From: DATILL01 sp035476575
GTDB lineage: Bacteria; Actinomycetota; Actinomycetes; Mycobacteriales; JACQDL01
Reading direction: 5' to 3'
Assembly: GCA_035476575.1 (NCBI GenBank)
Contig: DATILL010000155.1
Span: 1 to 46,893 of the forward strand
DNA: 46,893 bases
Shown: positions 41,987 to 46,893 of the stretch, in pieces
Layout of the letters: every line of letters begins with the position of its first letter
How positions within the stretch are numbered: the first letter of the stretch is position 1
Made by a program: the position numbers and the translations under genes
The notes under the pieces: model-generated
Told to the model about the DNA's origin: nothing
What the model saw: only the letters and a program-made list of their open reading frames with translations
Databases searched by the model: none

Positions 41987-43612
41987 TCATCCCTTCCCGC
42001 CGAGCGTGACCTTGGTGGTCTTGGTCTGGCCGTTGCGCAGGTACGTCAGGGTGATCTGGTCGCCCGGCCGGTGCGAGCGGACGGCGGCCACCAGTGCGTC
42101 GGCGCTGTCGATCTGCCGGTCGCCGACCTTGGTCACCACGTCACCGGCCCGCAGCCCTGCCTTGGCGGCCGGGCCGTTCGCGGTGACCTGCAGCAGGGTG
42201 CCGCCGTTGGTCGTGGTGCCGCTGTCCTGCACCGACACGCCGAGCTGGGCATGGCTGGCCTTGCCGGCCTGGGCGAGCTGCTGGGCGACCGGCTGGGCCT
42301 CGTCGCTGGGGATGGCGAAGCCGAGCCCGATGTTGCCGGCCTGGCCACCAGTGCCGCGACCCGACGAGCCGAGGGTGGCGATCGCCGAGTTGATGCCGAC
42401 GACCTCACCGCGCAGGTCGACCAGGGCACCGCCGGAGTTGCCGGGGTTGATCGCCGCGTCGGTCTGGATCGCGTCGATCACGGTGTCGGTGCTGGTGGAC
42501 TGGGCGTCCCCGGTACGGACCGGCCGGTTCAGCGCGCTGACGATACCTGAGGTCACCGTGCCAGACAGACCCAGCGGCGAGCCGATCGCCACCACCGGCT
42601 GACCAACCTTGAGGTCCCCGGACCGGCCGAACGTGGCTGGCCGCAGGTTGTCCACCCCCCGCGCGCGGATCACCGCGAGGTCGGTGGTGGCGTCGAGCCC
42701 GACGACCTCGCCGGTGGCGCTGCGGCCATCATGGAACCGCACCGTCATTCGACCACCGGAGGCCTCGGCCACGACGTGGTTGTTGGTCAGGATCAGCCCA
42801 TCGGAGGTCAGGATCACGCCACTGCCCTCGCCACTGGTCTGGCCGTTGTCGACCTCGACGGACACCACGCTTGGCAGCACCGCCTCGGCCACCTGCTGAA
42901 CCGAGCCAGCCGGCGCCGCGGCGGTGTCCTGCGTGGCCAGGGGTGGTGCGGCGAGGGCGCTGACCACGGTGCGCTGGCCAAACACCGCCCGGTCCACCGC
43001 CGCGCCGACGCCGCCGCCGACCACGCCGGCTACCAGGACGGCGGCCAGCACCGTGCCCGTACGGCGGCGTGGGCGGGGCGGCTGGGGCGAGGTCACGCTG
43101 GGCCGCGACCCGAGCGGCGGCGGGCCAGCGGGAGGAGCTAGCAGCTGCGCTGGCTGGCCCTGAGCCGCCTGACCCTGCGGTCGTTGGCCAGCCGGCGGCT
43201 GGTTCGCGGGCGGATGGGGCTGCCTCGGCGGTGGCCCGGCCGGTCCGGCGTACCGAGGCTGACCGGCCAGCGGCTCGTAACCGCCGGCCGGCGGCGGCCC
43301 GGGCGGCCGACCGGGGACCGGGTTGGTCCGCACGGTGGCCTCGAGCCAGTCGCCGCCCGGGAGGGCGGGATCGTCCGGGTCCCGCCCGTGTACGACGCCC
43401 GTGCCGGCCGGCGGTTGGACCCCGGCGGTGCCCGTCACACCGCCGGGGTCGGTACCGCGGGGCCCCAGCCGGCCGGCGTCGGTCTCGCCGGGCGTCGCGT
43501 CCCCAGCCGGCCGCGCATCCGCGTCGGCAGGCGCGGCGGCCTCGATGTTGGCTGGTCGGCCGACCCGGTCAGGTCGGGCGCGGCCGTCGTCGGGTGGTGT
43601 CTCGTCAGCCAT
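41987..43612 (-). CDS. HtrA/DegP-type trypsin-like serine protease with PDZ domain (PepD-like)
   Basis: A 541-residue membrane-anchored protease. A ~185-residue Pro/Gln-rich cytoplasmic region leads to one TM helix (TVLAAVLVAGVVGGGVGAAV, about 188-208). The extracytoplasmic protease domain has the triad in NNHVV (His ~278), TTDLAVI (Asp ~307) and NPGNSGGALVDL (Ser ~390), followed by a PDZ domain (GPAAKAGLRAGDVVTKVGDR). Such enzymes degrade or refold damaged exported proteins. ATG 43612 (MADETPPDDG) overlaps the kinase stop by 8 nt and follows CTGGAG. Regulation: a direct repeat at 43633-43650 matches the one upstream of the response regulator, so htrA probably has its own MprA-controlled promoter inside the kinase gene. 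Confidence 0.93.
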   Translation of the reverse strand: MADETPPDDGRARPDRVGRPANIEAAAPADADARPAGDATPGETDAGRLGPRGTDPGGVTGTAGVQPPAGTGVVHGRDPDDPALPGGDWLEATVRTNPVPGRPPGPPPAGGYEPLAGQPRYAGPAGPPPRQPHPPANQPPAGQRPQGQAAQGQPAQLLAPPAGPPPLGSRPSVTSPQPPRPRRRTGTVLAAVLVAGVVGGGVGAAVDRAVFGQRTVVSALAAPPLATQDTAAAPAGSVQQVAEAVLPSVVSVEVDNGQTSGEGSGVILTSDGLILTNNHVVAEASGGRMTVRFHDGRSATGEVVGLDATTDLAVIRARGVDNLRPATFGRSGDLKVGQPVVAIGSPLGLSGTVTSGIVSALNRPVRTGDAQSTSTDTVIDAIQTDAAINPGNSGGALVDLRGEVVGINSAIATLGSSGRGTGGQAGNIGLGFAIPSDEAQPVAQQLAQAGKASHAQLGVSVQDSGTTTNGGTLLQVTANGPAAKAGLRAGDVVTKVGDRQIDSADALVAAVRSHRPGDQITLTYLRNGQTKTTKVTLGGKG

Positions 43613-45026
43613 GGCTCCAGGTTTCCCTCTCCGGCTGAGAGGAAGCTGAGTGGTCGTTGAGCGCTTCCGGAGAGTCCGGGTGCCCCGGAAGCCTGAGCCT
43701 AAACAGTGCACCGCCGGTTGGCCCACTACCAGCGGTCACCGTGCCGCCATGTCGCTCCACCACCTGCCGGACGATGGCCAGCCCCAGCCCCGAGCCGGGC
43801 TGGTTACGGCCCTCGGCCGAGCGGTAGAACCGTTCGAAGATGTGCGGCAGGTCGGCCGCGGCGATCCCCGGTCCCTGGTCGGCGACCTCGAGCAGCCCAT
43901 CGACCAGGGTGACCGTGACCGTGCCGTCCGGGGGGCTCCACTTGGCCGCGTTGTCCAGCAGGTTGGTCACCGCCCGTTCCAGCGCGGTGGCGTCGCCGTG
44001 TACCTGCCAGGGCTCGGTGCGCACCGCCCAGCGCAGCGTCAGCGCCCGCCGCCGGACCCGTTCCACCGCGCGGGCCACCACGTCCGGCAGCTCGACCGGC
44101 TCCGTGACGGCTGGCGGGGGCTCGTCCCTGGCCAGCTCCACCAGGTCACCGACCAGCGCGGACAGCTCGCCGACCTGGGCCCGGGCGTCGGCCAGCAGCG
44201 CGTCCCGCTCGGCCGGGTCAAGGCTGGGCTGACCCGGCTGGCCGGCGCTCCGCAGTGCCTGGGCCAGCAGGTCGACGTTGGTACGCAGGCTGGTCAGGGG
44301 AGTGCGCAGCTCGTGGCCGGCGTCGGCGACCAACTGCTGCTGGCGGCCCCGGGACCTCGCGAGCGCGGCCAGCATCGCGTTGAAGCTTGTGGTCAGCCGG
44401 GCCAGCTCGTCGGTGCCGCGGACCGGGATAGGCTCCAGCCGGTCGGTGCGCGCGACATGCTCGGCCGCCGCGGTGAGCTGGTCCACCGGCCGCAGCCCGG
44501 CCCGGGCGACGGCCACGCCGGCCGACACGGACAGCACGATGCCGCCGCCGCCGACCAGCAGCAGCACCAGACCGAGCCGGCCGAGCTCGTGCTGGGTGTC
44601 GGCCGTGGACTGGGCCAGGACCAGCGCCGAGGACTGGCCGGTCGGCACCGCCACCACCCGGTAGTGCTGGCCGCCTAGGTCGGCGTCGCGCAGCGAGACA
44701 CCGGACAGCCCGCGGGCTACCGCCAGCTCGGCCATGCCCAGCGGGGGTGCCGACGCCGCGCCGAACGCCGACAGCGCGCCGCCGTCGGAGTCGACGATCG
44801 CGATCCGGACGTCGGCCGCGCCCAGTGCCTCGGTCGGCACCCGGGCCAGCACGCCCGTGTTCGCGAGAGAGCTGGCCGCGGCGGCGCCGGCCCGGCGCAG
44901 CAGGCTGACGTCGCGGGCCTCCTGCACCTCGTGCCGGACCGTGACGTACGCCGCAACCGAGCTGAGCGCGACGGCCAGGCCCACCGCCAGCCCGACCAGC
45001 AGCGCGATCCGGGCGCGGAGGCTCAT
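43605..45026 (-). CDS. mprB: sensor histidine kinase, MprB-like
   Basis: A 473-residue membrane kinase. TM1 is ALLVGLAVGLAVALSSVAAY; an extracytoplasmic sensor of ~130 residues follows, then TM2 (LGLVLLLVGGGGIVLSVSAG) and a HAMP linker. The H-box DAGHELRTPLTSLRTN has the phospho-His at about 236. The ATPase domain carries NLLDNAAKWS, DQGPGIAAADLPHIFERFYR and GSGLGLAIVRQVVERHGG. The order regulator-kinase-HtrA protease matches mycobacterial mprA-mprB-pepD, an envelope-stress system; the gene name rests on that synteny and domain match. It overlaps the regulator by 4 nt (ATGA). Confidence 0.9.
   Translation of the reverse strand: MSLRARIALLVGLAVGLAVALSSVAAYVTVRHEVQEARDVSLLRRAGAAAASSLANTGVLARVPTEALGAADVRIAIVDSDGGALSAFGAASAPPLGMAELAVARGLSGVSLRDADLGGQHYRVVAVPTGQSSALVLAQSTADTQHELGRLGLVLLLVGGGGIVLSVSAGVAVARAGLRPVDQLTAAAEHVARTDRLEPIPVRGTDELARLTTSFNAMLAALARSRGRQQQLVADAGHELRTPLTSLRTNVDLLAQALRSAGQPGQPSLDPAERDALLADARAQVGELSALVGDLVELARDEPPPAVTEPVELPDVVARAVERVRRRALTLRWAVRTEPWQVHGDATALERAVTNLLDNAAKWSPPDGTVTVTLVDGLLEVADQGPGIAAADLPHIFERFYRSAEGRNQPGSGLGLAIVRQVVERHGGTVTAGSGPTGGALFRLRLPGHPDSPEALNDHSASSQPERETWSHG
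43633..43650 (-). promoter_or_regulatory. MprA-type direct-repeat operator for htrA
   Basis: The minus strand reads CTCAGCTTCCTCTCAGCC: two CTCAGC half-sites 11 bp apart, ending exactly 20 nt before the htrA ATG, within the 3' end of the kinase gene. The same arrangement and spacing occur upstream of mprA. Direct repeats at about one helical turn are typical targets of OmpR/PhoB-family regulators. Confidence 0.7.
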
Positions 45027-45709
45027 GGTGGCGTGTCACGCAGCGCGTAGCCGACGCCGCGCACGGTGTGGATCAGCCGCGGCTCGCCGTCAGCCTCGGT
45101 CTTGCGACGCAGGTAGCCGACATAGACCTCGAGCGAGTTCTCGGTGGTGGGGAAGTCGTACCCCCACACGTCGTCGAGGATCCGGGACCGTGGCAGCACC
45201 TGGCGCGGGTGCCGGATCAGCAGCTCCAGCAGCGCGAACTCGGTGCGGGTCAGCCGGACCGCACGTTCGCCCCGGCGCACCTCGCGGGTGACCGGGTCTA
45301 GCGACAGGTCCGCGAACCGCAGCACGTCCGATGAGCCGTCGCCGGGCCGCACCGTCCTGCGCAGCAGCGCCCGCAGCCGGGCCAGCAGCTCCTCCAGCGC
45401 GAACGGCTTGGGCAGGTAGTCATCCGCGCCCGCGTCCAGCCCGCTCACCCGCTCGGCGACCGCGTCCCGGGCGGTCAGCATCAGCACCGGCAGGTCGTCA
45501 CCGGCCGCGCGCAGCCGGCGGCAGGTCTCCAAGCCATCCAGCCGGGGCATCATCACGTCCAGCACCATGGCGTCCGGGCGGCGCTCGGCCAGCTTGGCCA
45601 ATGCCTGCTGCCCGTCGCTGGCCAGCTCGACGTCGTAGCCGTTGAACGTCAGCGACCGGCGCAGCGACTCCAGCACCGGCCGGTCGTCGTCGACGACGAG
45701 GATCCGCAC
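45023..45709 (-). CDS. mprA: response regulator, OmpR/PhoB family, MprA-like
   Basis: A 228-residue regulator. The receiver domain has the acidic pocket VVDDDRP, phospho-Asp in AMVLDVMMPRLDG (about residue 51) and LTARDAV; PKPFALEEL holds the conserved Lys. The C-terminal winged helix has RRGERAVRLTRTEFALLELL and VDVYVGYLRRK-type recognition helix (LEVYVGYLRRKTEADGEPRL). GTG 45709 starts the gene; CACAAT (45716-45721) ends 6 nt before it, suggesting a leaderless mRNA. A direct repeat 20 nt upstream probably mediates autoregulation. It heads the mprA-mprB-htrA operon. Confidence 0.93.
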   Translation of the reverse strand: MRILVVDDDRPVLESLRRSLTFNGYDVELASDGQQALAKLAERRPDAMVLDVMMPRLDGLETCRRLRAAGDDLPVLMLTARDAVAERVSGLDAGADDYLPKPFALEELLARLRALLRRTVRPGDGSSDVLRFADLSLDPVTREVRRGERAVRLTRTEFALLELLIRHPRQVLPRSRILDDVWGYDFPTTENSLEVYVGYLRRKTEADGEPRLIHTVRGVGYALRDTPP

Positions 45710-45729
45710 CCGGACATTGTGCCGAGCCA

Positions 45730-45747
45730 GGCTGAGCGCCGGCTGAG
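45730..45747 (-). promoter_or_regulatory. MprA-type direct-repeat operator for mprA
   Basis: The minus strand reads CTCAGCCGGCGCTCAGCC: two CTCAGCC half-sites 11 bp apart, ending exactly 20 nt before the mprA GTG. It matches the site before htrA in half-sites, spacing and distance. It also lies in the 170-bp region shared with the divergent secreted-protein gene. Confidence 0.7.
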
Positions 45748-45773
45748 AGAGGGTCGAACACCCAACGCGGCAG

Positions 45774-45842
45774 GTGTGCCCACACGTGCAGCGCCGGCCG
45801 CCAACCGTGACCGAGACCCCGGCATCTACCCCTGTGTCACAG
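45774..45842. promoter_or_regulatory. two TGTG/CACA palindromes upstream of the secreted protein gene
   Basis: GTGTG-CC-CACAC (45774-45785) and CTGTG-T-CACAG (45832-45842) are perfect short palindromes with related cores. The second ends 37 nt before the ATG at 45880. Their regulator is unknown; significance is uncertain because they are short. Confidence 0.35.
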
Positions 45843-45879
45843 CTTCGCGGCCAGGTGCCGCGGCTACTCAGGGGGAGTC

Positions 45880-46842
45880 ATGAAGAAGTTTGCGGGGGGA
45901 CGGCTGGCGGGTCGCGCGGCGGTGGCCGTGCTGGCAGCCGGTGCGGCGCTCGGTACGGCGTCAGAGGCGGGCGCGGCGCCGTACCAGCCGACCGGACCGG
46001 GGCTGCCGTCGGTGGTGTCGGCGGGGGCAAACGGCTCGGTGCTGCTGGCCGTGCAGGGCACCAGCGTCGGTGTCCGGACGATGAACGTGGCGGTGTCGCC
46101 GGCGGTGCTGGGCACCAAGTCTCTTCCCGGCGGCGGGGTCTACGGCACGCCATCGGTGGTGCGCGACGTCAACACCGGCCGGACCATGGTGTTCGCCCGG
46201 GGCAGCTCCACCGGGGCGATCTACTACCAGTGGCAGTCCTCGGCCGGCACCTGGCAGGGCTGGCGGCGGGTGCCGAACACGGTGCCGTCCGGCAGCTACC
46301 CGACGGCGGTGATCGACGGCAACCGGGTCGACCTGTTCTACTCCGACCCGGATGGTGCCATCGAGCACGCGGTGCTGACCGGCCTGACAAGCTGGTCCAG
46401 CCCTGAGCTGCTGACCGGCCGGACCTACGGCACGGTCAGCGCCTACAAGCTGCCGAACGGCCTGTTCCGGCTCTGGGTCATCGGCACCAACGACCGGATA
46501 TACCATGCCACCGGCACGACGGGACGGTGGCAGGGCTGGTACCGCACGGACAGCTACGGCACCTTCCTCGCACTCTCCGCCACCGTGGGTTTCGACCCCG
46601 CCCGGCAGCGTGAGGACGTCTTCGCCGTCGGCACCGACGGGCGGCTGTACGAGGGCACGTTCTTCGACGACCTGACCCGGTTCAGCGAGTGGGTGGTGCT
46701 GGACGGCGGCGACCACACTGGACAGGCCATCGCCGCGTCCGCTGCCGGTCCCGGCCGGATGGTGGTGCTCGCGGGCGACCACCTGTCGCTGCGGTACAAG
46801 CAGTACCTGCACGGCTGGACGCCGTTCCGCGACGTCCCGTAG
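45880..46842 (+). CDS. secreted beta-propeller-like (PLL/fucolectin-type) protein
   Basis: A 320-residue exported protein. A classical signal peptide (MKKFAGGRLAGRAAVAVLAA, with AGAA-type cleavage near residue 33) is followed by repeated blades of about 45-50 residues. Recurring features are W-Q-G-W segments (SAGTWQGWRRVPN, TGRWQGWYRTDS), NDRIYHATG / GDGRLYEGT-type strands and SDPDGAIEHAVL. This pattern is common in bacterial lectin-like or tectonin-like propellers. No enzymatic motif is seen. GGGGGAG precedes the ATG. It is divergent from the mprAB-htrA operon, so it may respond to the same envelope signal. The fold is inferred from repeat pattern. Confidence 0.75.
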   Translation: MKKFAGGRLAGRAAVAVLAAGAALGTASEAGAAPYQPTGPGLPSVVSAGANGSVLLAVQGTSVGVRTMNVAVSPAVLGTKSLPGGGVYGTPSVVRDVNTGRTMVFARGSSTGAIYYQWQSSAGTWQGWRRVPNTVPSGSYPTAVIDGNRVDLFYSDPDGAIEHAVLTGLTSWSSPELLTGRTYGTVSAYKLPNGLFRLWVIGTNDRIYHATGTTGRWQGWYRTDSYGTFLALSATVGFDPARQREDVFAVGTDGRLYEGTFFDDLTRFSEWVVLDGGDHTGQAIAASAAGPGRMVVLAGDHLSLRYKQYLHGWTPFRDVP

Positions 46843-46893
46843 GCCCGGTCTCGTCAGTCTGAATCTCAGTCTGGATCTCGTCAGTCCGGCGGG

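Overview
The window is about 47 kb of very GC-rich DNA from an actinobacterium. WhiA, RbpA, OpcA, a mycothiol-clade style gene order (uvrC-rapZ-yvcK-whiA-gap-pgk-tpi-secG), many GTG/TTG starts and several apparently leaderless genes all point to Actinomycetota. The chain gap-pgk-tpi-solute-binding lipoprotein-secG and the neighbouring tkt/tal/pgi/zwf/opcA/pgl block make a Micromonosporaceae-like organism my best guess, but this is inference from gene order, not from a database match.

Layout. (1) 1-2.7 kb: the 3' end of uvrB, a VOC/glyoxalase-like gene and a TerC manganese exporter behind a yybP-ykoY (Mn2+) riboswitch. (2) 2.8-11.1 kb: a small membrane protein, then a tight operon of two CusA/CzcA-like RND permeases separated by a miniature lipoprotein adaptor and followed by a second lipoprotein. 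(3) 11.2-15.3 kb: a lower-GC accessory stretch with an orphan Phd-type antitoxin, a DUF4143 ATPase whose start region carries three 13-bp repeats at an exact 23-bp period, the frameshifted remnant of a second DUF4143 gene, and a type II restriction-modification pair. (4) 15.3-25.4 kb: an MBL hydrolase, uvrA, a MazF-like toxin-antitoxin pair, then the translationally coupled uvrC-rapZ-yvcK-whiA operon. (5) 25.7-31.3 kb: gap-pgk-tpi, an orphan solute-binding lipoprotein, secG and rbpA. (6) 31.5-40 kb: the pentose-phosphate genes (tkt-tal and zwf-opcA-pgl on the minus strand) with pgi inserted in the opposite orientation between tal and zwf. (7) 40.2-46.9 kb: ctaB, a cold-shock protein, a perfect 50-bp tandem duplication, an MprA-MprB-HtrA type envelope-stress operon, and a divergent secreted beta-propeller-like protein.

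How it works together. UvrA, UvrB and UvrC form the excision-repair core, split here by the accessory block. Glycolysis and the pentose-phosphate pathway meet at glucose-6-phosphate, where zwf and pgi are divergently transcribed from a shared 170-bp region. The two-component system at the right end appears to control itself and its protease gene: the same CTCAGC-N5-CTCAGCC direct repeat lies exactly 20 nt upstream of both mprA and htrA. The most unusual elements are the two-RND/mini-adaptor operon, the 23-bp-period repeats at the DUF4143 gene, the restriction endonuclease of unfamiliar type, and the paired MprA-type operators. No tRNA, rRNA, insertion sequence or CRISPR array was recognised.
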